A stretch of DNA of 64,000 nucleotides from Pegoplata infirma (taxonomy: Eukaryota; Arthropoda; Insecta; Diptera; Anthomyiidae): NCBI GenBank assembly GCA_963921195.1, contig OY992536.1:236566023-236630022 (forward strand). The letters are read 5' to 3'. Shown one piece after another: positions 1 to 11,772 of this stretch. Under the pieces are notes generated by a model. The model had not been told where the DNA came from. It searched no databases and was given only the letters and a program-made list of their open reading frames with translations. Within the stretch, counting starts at the first letter, position 1. Every line of letters starts with the position of its first letter. A program made the position numbers and the translations under genes.

Positions 1-253
1 TTAATAATTACAAATTTATATAAACTTAAAGACTATTTCGACCCTGTTGGGCCACAATGTGAGGATCCTGTCGGGCCCCAATATGTGAGGTAGACTGGAA
101 TTTTTTTCAACTTTCGATTTTCCCAAGTGTCCGTCAAAATTTTATTGTCCTAGGTCTAAAACTTATGTGGTGCAAATTTGAGGTCAATCGGATAAAATTT
201 TCCCGGGGCGCCCGGCGGTAAAAATTTTGGATTTTTGAAAAATTTTGAAAAAT
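1..253. repeat. diverged fragment of a dispersed repeat
   Basis: There is no gene here. Bases 30-110 hold a block of the type 'hundreds of bases with gaggatcctgtcgggcccc', which resembles blocks inside the TA-flanked elements at 16210-16270 and 21980-22050. Bases about 120-240 are an inverted, diverged match to 2285-2390, sharing the stretch around 'gaggtcaatcggat' and the CCGGGCGC motif. The INE-1-like copy at 254-1521 therefore appears to sit between two inverted arms of an older repeat. Confidence 0.5.
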
Positions 254-751
254 AAACAAGTGAGAGTGTAAAATTTGGCAATGCCGAATCTATGATACCC
301 TCCAACATGTTAAAACATATAAAACATCCAGGGTCGTTTTTTTTGGGGGGGGGGGGGGGGGGCTCGGTGTAATACCATTTTCTCATTATTTTAATGGTTT
401 TTTTAAATCCACGCCCACAAAAGGGGGCGGGCAAAAAAAAAACTAAATTTTCCAGTCCCCTAAGTCTAAGTGCAGGAGTTTAAACCCCGTCTGACATAAA
501 AAGATTTCATTTGTTTTTGTTAAAAATGACAAAAAAAAAAGATTTAAAAAAGGCGTTTTTTAAGAGGGTTTTTTAGTTTGTTTAGGGGGAACTTTTTTCC
601 CCCGGGCCCGATTTGTCCCATTTTCGATCTTAACCGGCCTATGAACATTATACATATTCTTGCCAATTTTCAGGGGTCTAGCTCTTTTATTTTGGACTGA
701 ATCGTGTTTTATACAGACGGACGGACTGACATTCATAGAACGACTTAGAAT

Positions 752-1126
752 CAGGGTTGGCAACCGATACCCACCTAGAATAACGGTATTTGGCTATTGT
801 ACCGCAACCAATAAAGATATGGACATTTTCAAAAGCGATTATGAAAGCTAATGAAATTTCTAGTATTTTAAATGTGTCACTTCGTGTTTCTACCGGTTCG
901 TTTTAGTTATATAGGCCAATACCGTTATAATACCGTTTCAAACGGTTTTATAAAGGTATTGACCTATATTTCGAAAACGAACCGGTAGAAACACGAAGTG
1001 ACACATTTAAAATACTAGAAATTTCATCAGCTTTCATAATCGCTTTTGAAAATGTCCATATCTTTATTGGTTGCGGTACAATAGCCAAATACCGTTATTC
1101 TAGGTGGGTATCGGTTGCCAACCCTG
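752..1126. mobile_element. hAT foldback MITE, 8-bp TSD
   Basis: A 375-bp near-complete palindrome. Its ends are CAGGGTTGGCAACC and the exact reverse complement, and it is flanked by perfect 8-bp duplications CTTAGAAT (744-751 and 1127-1134). The centre is near 935. CAGGG-type termini with an 8-bp TSD are diagnostic of the hAT superfamily. No coding capacity, so it depends on a transposase elsewhere. It interrupts the INE-1-like copy, whose sequence resumes immediately after the second TSD. Confidence 0.9.
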
Positions 1127-1155
1127 CTTAGAATCGATCATAGATCAATAATATA

Positions 1156-1425
1156 TCGCTCATTTACTTGTATAGTGTCATAACTCAAAATATGTTGTTT
1201 TTGGGTAAACCATACAGAATTATTTGTTATATCCTGCTTTATATTGTGTCAAAAATTCGTATTAATATCTTCTAAACTCCCCGTTTGAGAAGAGAACACG
1301 CTATTATAAGATTTTCTATGTATGGGCCTTTTGCAATGTAAAACATGTTTCAATTGCAAACTTTAAACAGGTTTTCTGTAAAATCAAACATTTTGCGTTA
1401 TGACACTGTACAAGTAAATGAGCGA
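1156..1425. mobile_element. TA-flanked MITE (TCGCTCATTTACTTG family), copy 1
   Basis: A 270-bp element with imperfect long inverted ends beginning TCGCTCATTTACTTG (right end CAAGTAAATGAGCGA), inserted in the AT run of the INE-1-like copy. The other INE-1-like copy at 32040-32070 gives the uninterrupted arrangement. A second member lies at 56953-57211 with matching interior. The exact TSD (TA or AT) is ambiguous because the target is an AT microsatellite. Confidence 0.75.
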
Positions 1426-1521
1426 TATATACTTTATGGGGTCCCCGACCGATATTTTTATGCGTTACAAACGGAAGGACAAAGTGAGTATACCCCCATA
1501 CTGTGGTTGGAGGGTATAAAA

Positions 1522-2400
1522 ATATATATATCTTTCGGCACATCATATTTGTAAATTTTGATGCGCTGAGTATGAGTATCAAAAAATTTTTAAAATCGGT
1601 CGATCGATTTTCGAGATATCGCCATTTAGAATTTGTAAAAAAATGGCTGTCCTACGTTCAAGAAATTTTTTAAAAAATGTCTCAAAATTTCTTTGCCTTG
1701 AATATCTAAAAATTATAGACATTTCTGGTATGCCCATACACTTCAGTTTGTGCTATCATCAGTAGGATTCAAAAAAAGTTCTCAGAAGCTAAAATTTTTC
1801 TATACAAAACAAATCTAAGAAATTGAGATCATTTTAATCCGTGGCGACCATCGACCAAAGTTTTGGTTTTTCAAAAACTTTTTACCATAAACTCTAAACT
1901 TTCATCGAAGGGCGCCAAGGGTTAAAATGATCGGATTTGGCTCAAATTAGGTTTAAATGAAAGATTGGTTAAGGAAAAGAAATTTAAAAAAAATCTTGAA
2001 CGTAGGAACCGCCATTTTCGCAATTTTTTTTGACAAATTTTAAATGGCGATATCTCGTAAACCGCTTGACCGATTTTAAAAAATTTTTGATATTTGTATT
2101 CAGCATTAATAACAATAATGTATCGCAAGTTATTTTTTTTATTTTTTCACTTTCAAAAATCAAAAGTTTTGGTGGAAATTTTTCAAAAGTCCAAAACTTT
2201 GATCAAAGACCGCCACGGGTTAAAATGATCGGATTTGGCTCAACTTGGTTTTAAATGAAAGATTTTTTTTCATTTTTCAAAAATCTAAAACTTTGACTGC
2301 CGGGCGCAACGGGTTAATTTAATCCGATTGACCTCAAATTGGTACCACATAAGGTTTAGGCCTAGTAGAACAGAGAAATGTCCGGACTTTGAAAATTGAA
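1522..2400. repeat. diverged inverted-repeat block
   Basis: No gene. Bases 1565-1650 and 2012-2098 are inverted copies, both containing a 'gatatctcg' core beside a run ending 'cgattttaaaaa'. Bases 1911-1972 and 2211-2265 are direct copies sharing 'ttaaaatgatcggatttggc'. The stretch 1690-1770 (with 'atcatcagtaggatt') recurs at 31407-31494. This looks like an old foldback element with internal duplications. Confidence 0.6.
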
Positions 2401-2657
2401 GAAAAAAAATTTTGCCATACAGAAAAATGCCAGTCAAAAAAATGTGAGGTCTGCACATGAGTATGTGTGTGTATCCTTATAAGATTTCAGAACGGGTTCT
2501 GAAAATTTTCCAAAAAAAAAAATTACAAAACTATACAAAAATGTTAATTTTTGAGATTGTGGTGCATTCCGTTTTAATTTGATAAGTATTAAATCAAGGC
2601 AACGAAGCCCAGTTTTGGAAAAATTGAAAAACCAAAAACGTAATTTTCTTAGTTCTA
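2401..2657. other. AT-rich spacer, no gene seen
   Basis: AT-rich sequence between the inverted-repeat block and the TA-flanked element at 2658. I see no ORF with protein-like composition and no clear terminal repeats. It ends in the TA that serves as the left target site of the next element. Confidence 0.5.
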
Positions 2658-3422
2658 CACTCAAAAAAAAAAAACTTGTAAAGTTACCAATAAATCTTGT
2701 GATTTTACAAGGCTATTCTCGTAAAATATGACGTAGGTAAAATTTTCGTAAAATTACGAGGATTTCCTCGTAATTTTGAATGCACCAAAAATTGGTAAAA
2801 TAACCAATTTTATTGGTAAAAATATTGTTTTAAAACCGGAAAAATACAAAAAAAAAATGGTAAACTTACAAGAAAAAATGGTAAATATGTTAAAAAAATT
2901 GGTAAATTTACAAACCAAAATGGTAAATTTACAAAAAAAAAAATTGTTAACAACATAAATCCTCGTAATAAAATCATTTTTTGTAAAATAACAGTTTTTT
3001 TGTAAATTAACTACTCCTCCTTAAATTAATCCTCGTAATAAATTTTTCAAAATTTTGTCAACTTTTTTTTTAAATATTTTTCAATAAAAAAAAATACAAA
3101 AAAAAAAATATTTTTTTTGTTAATCAACATAAATCGTCGTATAACATAATTTTTGTAAAATAAAGTTTTTTTTGTAATTCAACTAGAATCCTCGTAATAA
3201 AAACTTTGATGTAAAATTACAGTTTTTTTTTGTAAAATAACCTTTCAAAATGGTAGAATACAATTACGAAAATAAACTTGTAAAATTACCAATAAAACTG
3301 TAGTTCTCGTTTGAGCAAAGTACAAGATTTTTTGTTAAAAAACAAGGAAAATTGTTAAATATTGGTAGAACGGGATTACAAGGCATTTTACCAGGCGTTT
3401 TACCAGTTTATTTTTTTGAGTG
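2658..3422. mobile_element. TA-flanked MITE with CACTCAAAAA ends (copy 1)
   Basis: About 765 bp beginning CACTCAAAAAAAA and ending TTTTTTTGAGTG, with TA on each side (2656-2657, 3423-3424). The interior is dominated by short palindromic motifs of the type GTAAAATTAC, TTACAAG and CCTCGTAATAAA. Elements at 27219-27706 and 51711-52217 share this interior and TA flanks. TA targets and CACTC/CACTG ends suggest a Tc1/mariner-like source, but no transposase is present to confirm it. Confidence 0.75.
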
Positions 3423-3559
3423 TATATAGGGCTATCCATACAATCTATTCAAAAATATACGGTACACATGTTTTTTTTTCGATGGACATTTGGAATGCCA
3501 CACCATCGTCAATCGTTTTCGTTTTACGTGATTATCCACCAGGATTTTAACAAAAAAAC

Positions 3560-3670
3560 TGATAGACATCGCTAGATCGACTAAAAATTTATTAAGGATC
3601 AGGAATTTATGGGATCCTAGCCAATATTAAGAATCAATTACTAGAGTGGGGGGACATAAAAATATATACA
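3560..3670 (-). mobile_element. degraded INE-1-like remnant
   Basis: Contains 'gacatcgctagatcgact', then a decayed 'gggatcctag' block and 'ctagagtggggggacata', in the order seen in the minus-oriented copies at 10600-10750 and 31280-31394. It is short and without a 3' hairpin, so it is only a fragment. The 3425-3559 stretch before it shows nothing recognisable. Confidence 0.5.
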
Positions 3671-3756
3671 GAAAAATTATGGAAAATTCTGAAAACGAAA
3701 GAGAAGCATTGGACGATAAAACATATTTTGAGAAACTAAGGCAAATTTAGAAAAAA

Positions 3757-6700
3757 ACTAGCTGTTTTGTACCCGGCGTTGCCCGGGTTGAAAAAAATAT
3801 TATATAATGAATGAGTTTTTTATTAGTCAGTTTAGCTTCTGCTTCATGACTTTTCACTGGTGAATATAAACCTATTCCTGAGGTTTGGTCGATTTTTTTC
3901 GACTTCGCTTATCGTCGGGAACATTGTACGTACGTGTTCTTCCGTCATGGGAACAAACCTTCTTGGTTGGCTGGAGTGTGTGATGCGGGCCGTTCAAAAA
4001 AAGTTATTCGACCATCATAAAAACCTTTTTTAACAAAAAAAATCAAAAACGTTTTTTTAACAAAAAAAAAAAAATCAAAACGTTTTTTTGCACCTTGTTT
4101 GGAACTTCCCGATTTCAAATAAAAAAAGAACCCAAAGACATTGCCCAGCAGGTGCAATACTTTTGTGAGTTAATGTTGGCCATAAAAGGCAACTGTTACG
4201 ACCCCGACGCAAAGCTAAATAGAAAAAACTAATAATCGCCCCACACCAAAAGCTCGTGTCAATTTACGCCCCCTTTGTCCAAACGCGCTCTATTTTAATC
4301 TTTAGGTCCCGCCTCGGTAAATACTTACTATCTGTGGTAAAAATTTCATTCTAATTGGTGTAGCAGTTATGCTAGATTACGAAACAGACAGAAATAGCGT
4401 TCAATAAAATAAATTTATTAAAATCAGTATAGTCGTTTAAGCATGATAACGGAACATGCGGATAAAACTTTCAGTATAGTACAAAGGGGCATGGCATTTA
4501 TAATAATCTATAGTTTCCGCCTCGGTTAGTACTACCTTTGGTAAAAATTTCATTAGAATCGGTTCTGCCATTTATGCGTGATTACGGAACAGGAAGAAAT
4601 AACTTTCAATGTAATAGAAAGGGGCGTGGCATTTTACGCCTCTTTTTCGATCGCCCTCTATTGTGGCTCATAGTTTTCGCTTCGGTTAATACTATCTGTG
4701 ATGAAAATTTCATTAAAATCAGTTCAGCCGTTTAAGCATAATTGCGGAAAAGGCAGAAATAACTTTCAGTGTAATAAAAAGGGCGTGGCATTTTACGCCC
4801 CTTTTTTCGATCGCCCTCTATTATGGCTCATGGTTTCCGCCTCGGTTAGTACTATCTGTGGTAAAAGTTTAAGTGAAATCGGTTAAATCGCTTTTCAGTG
4901 ATTGCGAAACAGGCAGACATAGTTTCTGTATAGTACAAAAGGGCGTAGCATTTTACGCCCATTTTAACGATCGCGGATTTTTTTGACCTATAGCTCCCGC
5001 CTCGGTTAGTATTATCTATGGTGAAAATTTCATGAAAATCGGTTCAGCCATTATTCCGTTATTGTCTGACATACAGATATAGCTTTAGCATGGTACAAAG
5101 GGGCGTGTCATTTTACGCCCCTTTGTCCGATCGCGGTCGCTTATGGCCTGTAGTTCTCGCCTCGGCTAGTACCATCTGTGGTGAAAATTTTATGAAAATC
5201 GGTTAAGCCGTCCTTCAGTTACTGCGGAACAGACTGGTTCACCGTCAACGCGTGTGTACGGATCGGGCCGAAATAAATTTCAATGTATTGCAAAAGGACG
5301 TGGCAATTCACGCCTCTGTCTGGTCGTGTCTATAGTTTCCGCCTCAATAAGTACTAACTAACTGTCGTGAAAATTATAATAAATTAATTATAATAACCGT
5401 TTAAACGTGATTATGGAAAGGCAGAATAAACTTTCAGTACATTGCAAAAGGCGTGGCAGTTGACACATACTAAAGTGCCCGCCTCTGTTAGTACTATCTA
5501 TGGAAAAAATTTTGTTAAAATCGGTTTAGTCGTTTAAGCGTTATTAAGGAACAGGCAGAAACATTATCAGTATAGTACAAAGGCTCGTGTTAATTTACGA
5601 CCCCTTTGTCCAAACGCGCTCTATTTTAATCATTCGTTCCCGCCTCGGTAAGTACTTAATATCTGTGGAACAAATTTCATTCTAATCGGTTTAGCAGTTT
5701 ATGCTAGATTACGGAACAGACACCAATAGCATTCAGTTGAATATAAAGGGGCGTGCTATTTTATTTATTTTTTTTAAATCGGTATGGTTGTTTAAGCATG
5801 ATTACGGAACATGCAGAAAAAACTTTCAGTATTGTAAAAAGGTGCGTGGCATTTTACGCCCCCTTTTTTTGATCGCCCTCTATTGTAGATCATACTTTTC
5901 GTTTCGGTTAATACTATCTGTGGTGAAAATTTCATTAAAAACAAATTAGGTGTTTAAGCGTAATTGCGGAAAAGGCAGAAATAGCATTCAGTGTAACAAA
6001 AAGGGGCGTGGCATTTTACGCCCCTTTTTTTCTCTAGCCCCCTTTATTGTGGCTCATAGTTTTCGCCTCGGTTAGTAGTATCTGTGGTAAAAATTTCAGT
6101 GAAATCCGTTAAATCACTTTTCAGTGATTGCGGAACAGGCAGACATAGTTTCTGATTAGTACAAAGGGGCGTGGCATTTTACGCCCATTTTTCCGATCGC
6201 GAATTTTTCTGACCTATAGTTTCCGCCTCGGTTTGTACTATCTGTGGTGAAAATTTCATGAAAATCGGTTCAGCCGTTTTTCCGTTATTGCAGGACAGGC
6301 AGATATAGCTTTAGCATGGTACAAAGGGGCGTGGCATTTTACGCCCCTATTTCCGATCGCGGTTGCTTATAGCCTATAGTTCCCGTCTCGATTAGTACTA
6401 TCCGTGGTGAAAATTTCTTGAAAATCGGTTCAGCCGTTTTTCTGTTATTGTCTGACAGGCTGATATAGCTTTAGTATGGTACAAAGGGGCGTGGCATTTT
6501 ACGCCCCTTTGTCCGATCGCGGTCGCTTATGGCCTATAGTTCCCGCCTCGGTTAGTAGTGTCTGTGGTGAAAATTCCATGAAAATGGGTTCAGCCGTTGT
6601 TCCGTTATTGCCGGACAGGCAATTATAGCTTTAGCATGGTGCAAAGGGGCGTGGCATTTTACGCCCCTTTTTCCGATCGCGGTCGCTTATGGCCTATAGT

Positions 6701-7003
6701 TACCGCTTTGGTTAGTACTATCTGTGGTGAAAATTTCATGAAAATCGGTTCAGCCGTTATTCCGTTATTGTCTGACAGGCAGATATAGCTTTAGCATGTT
6801 ACAAAGGGGCGTGGCATTTTACGCCCCTTTTTCCGATCGCGTTCGCTTATGGCCTATAGTTCCCGCCTCGGTTAGTACTATCTGTGGTGAAAATTTCAAG
6901 AAAATCGGTTAAGCCGTTCTGTACTTATTGCGGAACAGACAGACAGACAGAAAGACAGACAGACAGACAAACCAACAATCAGATTTATAATATTAATAGG
7001 GAT
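3757..7003 (+). repeat. ACTAGCTG-opened element made of a tandem array with about 160-bp units
   Basis: Opens ACTAGCTG followed by a CCCGGCG...GCCCGGG motif and ends in an (ACAG)n microsatellite (6940-6970) and an AT-rich tail. From about 4230 to 6930 it consists of roughly 16-17 diverged units of 150-180 bp. Each unit carries 'cctcggttagtacta', 'aaaatttcat.aaaatcggtt', 'cagccgtt' and a hairpin GGGGCGTG...CGCCCC. The ORFs here are translations of these units, not genes. The architecture is the same as at 37941-44128. The TE class is not assigned: the opening motif and tetranucleotide tail recur in insect repeats, but I cannot name the family from sequence alone. Confidence 0.75.
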
Positions 7004-8804
7004 AACAGGTGCAATTAGGAAACCTGAAATAATTTTGTCCAGAACATCAAATTTATTTTTTTTAATTCAATGTTTTTTCCCGAGTTAAAAATTTTAAAAA
7101 AGAAGTTTTGTCTGATTCACCAGACTTTTTTTTGCGTGTTTTATTCATATGCAACATAAGAAAAATGTTCCACCTCCTTGAAACATCCACTGAAAATGTT
7201 GAAAAGTTATCCAACGTCACATTTCCATTTCCATTTTCATTTTAACTCTTTATGGCTCATTGGCAAATATTGTGTTGGTTTTTTTTTTTGTACATCTTTG
7301 CAAAGATATACATTTACAGATTCATATGCATATAGGCGGCATGCCGCTATTGCCACCATCAGTAATCATCTTGAATTGAAATTGCAACAAAGCGTTAACT
7401 TCAATCTACTCGTCATCATCTATATCCTCATACAGAGTTATGAAAGAGTGTTTTTTCTTAATTTAAATGAAATTCTCAATTAATACATTAAAAATACGAA
7501 TTTTCAAAAAAAAAAAATCAAACAAATTTTACACAACAATTTTTTATTAAAAAAGAACAATTTGGCTTTCACTACCAGCTTTTTTAATAAAAACAGTGCA
7601 AAAATGTAGATCTGTGCTTTGGAAAAACTTTTAATATCCCAGCAAAGTTTTCTGTTCCCAATAATCGGTTTCAGAACGCATCATTTTAGCCTTCAACCGA
7701 TTCTACTTAACATTCCAGAATCAATGATTTTTGTTTGAAATTGTCCCAAAAGCAATCGTTTTTTAGAGCAAGTAGTCTTTTTGAAAAATAATTTTACATA
7801 GCAAATTTTGTTGTGATTACCATAGAATCAATCAAGAATCTGTTGAACCAGGAATATGTTTCAAAAAATATTCCTCGGATATTGCGTTAGTCTACTGCGC
7901 CCTCTAGCGGACTCCCAAACAAGAACAAATTTTTAAAAAAATTTTATTTTTTTTATTTTTTGTCAATAAAAAGTCTACAAAAAACCTTTAAGAATTATTA
8001 TTTTAAATATCTTGCATTGGCAAATGCATTCCATAAAAATCCAAGTGCTTTACTATCTTGTTATCCATACATTATTTTCACCCTTTCATATTCACACGGC
8101 ATACATGTATGATGCGTGCGTGTCATTAGTGTTAAAAACTTTTACAAATTTTACTTTGGAGGCAGTGTCGGTGCCAATACATCAACTGTTCATCGTTCAT
8201 TAAGACGGATTAAGATAAAAGAACATTGAAATTTAAAAAACTTTTAAGAATTATAAGAAAAATATTGTTTATCGAATATTTGGTTAACTGGAAAACCAAT
8301 TTAACAAATTGGCATAAATTTTTACTGGCATTAAAAACATTTTATGTATTTAAAACATTAAAGGGACCAAATTTATTTTATTTAATAGGTTTTTAAAACA
8401 AATATTGAAGGACACCTTTTCTGTAGCGCAAATATTTATTTATTAATTATTTATGCAGATATAAAAATAAAAAAAATAATTTTTGAGTAAATTTTTAATA
8501 CTATTGAGTAAAAAATTACTCAATTTTGCACCAGTAAACGACTTAATAATATTGAGTAAACTTTTAATAAAAATTTATTGAATGTATAGCAAAAAAATAT
8601 AGTAAATATTTAATTGACACACTTAAAACTTTACTCAAAATTGTTCGTTTTTTCCAATTAAGTTTTTTATTGTGTCAAGTAAAAATTTGCTCAAAATTTT
8701 GAAATTTATTTTTATAAAAAGTTGGTTAGTTTTTGTTTTTTTTTTCAAACTATGTCTTATAGACATAGAACAATTTCATAAAGATTCAAACATTTATATA
8801 TATA
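7004..8804. other. intergenic stretch without recognisable gene
   Basis: Relatively mixed composition around 7150-7480 and 8010-8210, but no ORF with family signatures. A 101-codon frame at 7178-7483 has a His/Phe run from a simple TTYCAT repeat and looks accidental. Base 7643 starts with CCCAGCAAAG, matching the end of the CCCAGC-ended elements elsewhere, but no partner end was found. Bases 8470-8700 contain several 'ttgagtaaa' and 'ttactcaa' motifs that also occur at 62065-62110. Confidence 0.4.
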
Positions 8805-9915
8805 TTAGAGTGTCCCTTATTTTGGAAATGTTGGAAATCTTGAGACGGTACCCGCTCATTTTTTTCCTTTTGACTTAAAAATAACTCAGGAAAAATTTTA
8901 CGCCCCTAGGACCACGCCTTCCCTACGCGACGGGGCCTTAAAGAGCGGGGCCTAAAAAATCATTTTTCCATACAAACCAAAAAAATTTTTTTTTTATTTT
9001 TAATTTTTTTGTTATTAATTATTATATTACTTGGTTTGCTTATTCACGACAAAAAATTTGATTTTGGAGGGATAAGTCTTTCAGCGCTAAAAAATTTTTC
9101 GCAAAAAAAAAATTTGGGCGGCCGGGGTCCTACAGTAAAAAATTTTTAAAAAATATTTTTTTTTAGTTTTGACCAGCAACGGTTTTAGTTGCTATGTTGC
9201 TTTAAATGATATATATTCCAAAAAAAAAATTATTCATATCTGTGACATCTTTATCTTTTTCGAAAAAAAAAATTTTGAGCCGTAGGAATCCTACGGTAAA
9301 AAATTTTTAAAAAATATTTTTTTTTAGTTTTGAAAAGCAATGGTTTTAGTTTTTATGTTGTTTTTAATGATATATATTCCAAAAAAAATATTATTCATAT
9401 TTGTGACATTTTTATCGTGTATCGAAAAAAATCATCAATGCATTTTTTACCCTTTTTTAGAACACGATTAAGATGTCACAGATACAAAAAATATTTTTTT
9501 ATGAATATATATCATTTAAAGCAACATAGCAGCTAAAACCGTTGCTGGTCAAAACTAAACAAAAATATTTTTTAAAAATTTTTTACTGTAGGACCCCGGC
9601 GGCTCAAAATTTTTTTTTGCGAAAAATTTTTTAGCGCTGAAAGACTTATCCCACCAAAATCAAATTTTTTGTTGTGAATAAGCAAACCAAGTAATATAAT
9701 AAATAATAACAAAAAAATTAAAAATCAAAAAAAAAATTTTTTGGTTTGTATGGAAAAATGATTTTTTAGGCCCCGCTCTTTAAGGGCCCGTCGCGTAGGG
9801 AAGGCGTGGTCCTAGGGGCGTAAAATTTTTCCTGAGTTATTTTTAAGTCAAAAGGAAAAAAATGAGCGGGTACCGTCTCAAGATTTCCAACATTTCCAAA
9901 ATAAGGGACACTCTA
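8805..9915. mobile_element. hAT-like foldback element
   Basis: A 1.1-kb giant palindrome with ends TAGAGTGTCCCTTATTTTGG and its reverse complement. The arms match over several hundred bases: the 'ctcattttttt' and 'cctaggaccacgcc' stretches near 8850-8930 return inverted at 9790-9870. Flanks are ATATATAT (8797-8804, 9916-9923), consistent with an 8-bp hAT TSD but in low-complexity DNA. No coding capacity beyond chance ORFs. Confidence 0.75.
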
Positions 9916-10001
9916 ATATATATACAAAAAACTATAAACTAAATGAGAATTCAAAAAAAAAAAATGGGAGAATAAAAAAAAAATAATAAAAAAACTATAA
10001 A

Positions 10002-10205
10002 ATGTTCATTAAATTATTTACTTTAATTTTTTTAAAAGCTTTTGAGTTAATTTTAATTTGCGTCAATTCGAAAAACGTGGCGACAAAACATGATGCTAGG
10101 CTCAGAGAGCATGTAAATAGCGAAGCTTCAAATCTCAACGATACATCTGGTCTACAGCGAAGATTAAAACGTACTAAGCCGTGCGACCTTCTTAGAAATT
10201 TATAA
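10002..10205 (+). CDS. candidate small secreted peptide (67 aa), unidentified
   Basis: The ATG sits in an AAA-ATG context. The first 20 or so residues are largely hydrophobic (MFIKLFTLIFLKAFELILI), though Lys12 and Glu15 weaken the signal-peptide reading. The rest is hydrophilic with an RRLKR dibasic cluster and a single Cys near the C-terminus. The frame is GC-richer than its surroundings. It is followed within about 100 bases by AATAAA signals and an A tract, as if it were an mRNA 3' end. No family recognised. It may be a real short gene, a retrocopied fragment, or chance. Confidence 0.3.
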   Translation: MFIKLFTLIFLKAFELILICVNSKNVATKHDARLREHVNSEASNLNDTSGLQRRLKRTKPCDLLRNL

Positions 10206-10305
10206 AATTGTTTTATGAGTAAGTTAACTACTCACATCACATAATCATCCCTGGAAACAAATTGCTTGTTAGTTTAAGAATTTAAAACTAGTTGCAGTAA
10301 CTAAA

Positions 10306-10337
10306 AATAAATAAAATTAAAAAAAAAAAAAAAAAAT
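10306..10337 (+). terminator. poly(A) signals plus A tract downstream of the small ORF
   Basis: Two overlapping AATAAA hexamers (10306-10311, 10310-10315) are followed by about 19 A residues from 10319. The spacing is too short for a normal cleavage site, so the tract may be a genomic remnant of a polyadenylated insert. In such AT-rich DNA it could also be chance. No TSD around 10002-10337 was found. Confidence 0.35.
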
Positions 10338-10384
10338 TGAAAATTGTTAAAAATTTTAATATATATATATTAATATTTAATATA

Positions 10385-10750
10385 TATGCCACACTTCAGC
10401 ACCCTCAGAATTGCCGTTCGAAAGTTACCGTGTGTTTTATCTCGTAAATTCCAGAAAAATCCTTGCCGAAATTCACTCATTTGCTTATAACTTTTGAACC
10501 TGACCCGGTAAATGCCCGACATATATGCCAAACTTCAGGAGCCTCCGTAAAGTCTTTCAAAAGTTAGCGTGTTTTCAACAGACAGACGGTCGGACGGACG
10601 GACGGACATCGCTAGATCGTCTTAAAATCGATCGAGGATCATGATCGATACCCCATACTTTATGGGGTCCTAGACCAATATTTCGAGGTGTTACAAACGG
10701 AATGACAAACTTATATATACCCTCTATCACTAGAGTGGAGGGTATAAAAA
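10385..10750 (-). mobile_element. INE-1-like element, 3'-truncated, minus orientation
   Basis: On the minus strand it starts at about 10750 (TATACCCTCC type), then the 'ggggtatc...gatcgatttt' block, a (GTCC)n core (10580-10607), and a body with 'ggctcctgaagtttggcata'. It stops near 10385 without the 3' hairpin. It is the closest relative of 31000-31394, sharing the same body, so both belong to one subfamily. Confidence 0.7.
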
Positions 10751-11772
10751 TAAGGAGTATCTCAACATTTTATGCATTTCTACATTGATGAGCTTTTTTC
10801 TTAAGGATGCATAATTTATGTTGCCAATAAAATTTTAAAGTGAAAAAATTGTCATTTAAAGCAAAATTGTTGTTTTTTTTTGCAATAAACCAGTCTGTAA
10901 TTACAAATCTATATTTAGAAACAAGTTTTGTATTAAATGTTGTTGATATTAAACAGCATATAACTAAAGACAATCACAGTATAGGGACGATTTTAGCAGA
11001 ATCAGATGTTAATTTACAAGGAAACTATCCCAATCTTTATACTCCGATTTGCTTAAAAGTTTAAATTTAAAGCCAGTTTCTAAGGAATATATATCAGCTT
11101 ATTAGCCATTTCGGGTATTTATGTGGTTGGAGACAAAGATGTGCCACCTAAAAGGTTTTCAGGAAAACCTAAACCAAACTAGCAGGAAAACTTAAAAAAA
11201 ACGTACACAATCTACATAACCTTTCCTGCGTGAAATAGATTGACCTTCGGGATCAATTAATTCGAAAAATACTCCTTCTATGACTGGTTAAAAGCGGACT
11301 GGCCACAGATTTGATAAAAAATTGTCAATTGTTTTTGTGGGTGCCCAAGGACTTTTTTTATATGACTTCAGGGGAGGAATTTGGAATATCAGCAGAAGGT
11401 TTTCCAAAATAGTATAATTTTTTAAAATGACTTAACTCGGAGAAATCGCAAATGAAGTTACGATTTCAAATGTAATCCTGTCTAGACAGGGAAGACCTAT
11501 TTTCCAAATAGATAACATCAACAAAAAAAAAATTGGTTGCCCATAAATAAGATGATAAGATAATCATTTTTGGGGGTTTTTATTATAACCGCGATGCGGG
11601 AGGGAAAAAACATTTTTGATTTTCACGAAAATTTTATCGAGTCGTTTTGACACCCAATATAAACTTTTTGGACCCCTTTCAGTTTAAACAAAAAATAAAA
11701 GTAAAAATCTATGCGTCCTAATGGACAACTTTGCTTCAATTTTATCGAAATTCAGAGAAAAAGTTAATTTAA
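10751..11772. other. about 1 kb without recognisable gene
   Basis: The sequence is somewhat more complex than average around 11060-11480, but all frames are broken and no protein motif was recognised. A 74-codon frame at 10840-11064 lacks an ATG start and any recognised domain. Bases 11550-11600 are A/T rich with a GCGATGCGGGAGG island. Confidence 0.4.

Larger units (their letters stand above)
254..1521 (-). mobile_element. INE-1-like (Helentron-associated) element, minus orientation, with two nested insertions
   Basis: Read on the minus strand it starts at about 1521 with the usual TATACCCTCC-type end. It passes through the 'ggggaccccataaagtatat' block (about 1425-1450) and a short GTCC-type core (716-730). 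It ends at about 254 after a TTCGGC-loop-GCCAAA hairpin (273-288) and a CTTGTTT tail. These are the hallmarks of the dipteran INE-1/DINE-1 group, which is mobilised in trans by Helentrons; it encodes nothing itself. A run of about 19 G lies at 343-362. Two smaller transposons (752-1126 and 1156-1425) were inserted into it later. Confidence 0.75.

Noticed and set aside
4538..6788. Repeated frames containing FSDRPLLWLIV-like and CGENFMKIGSAV-like sequence
   Set aside because: Translations of the 160-bp tandem unit. The repeated 'domain' is a DNA repeat, not a repeat protein.
7178..7483. 101-codon frame with signal-like and His/Phe region
   Set aside because: The His/Phe run is a simple TTYCAT repeat and the rest has no domain or poly(A)/splice context.
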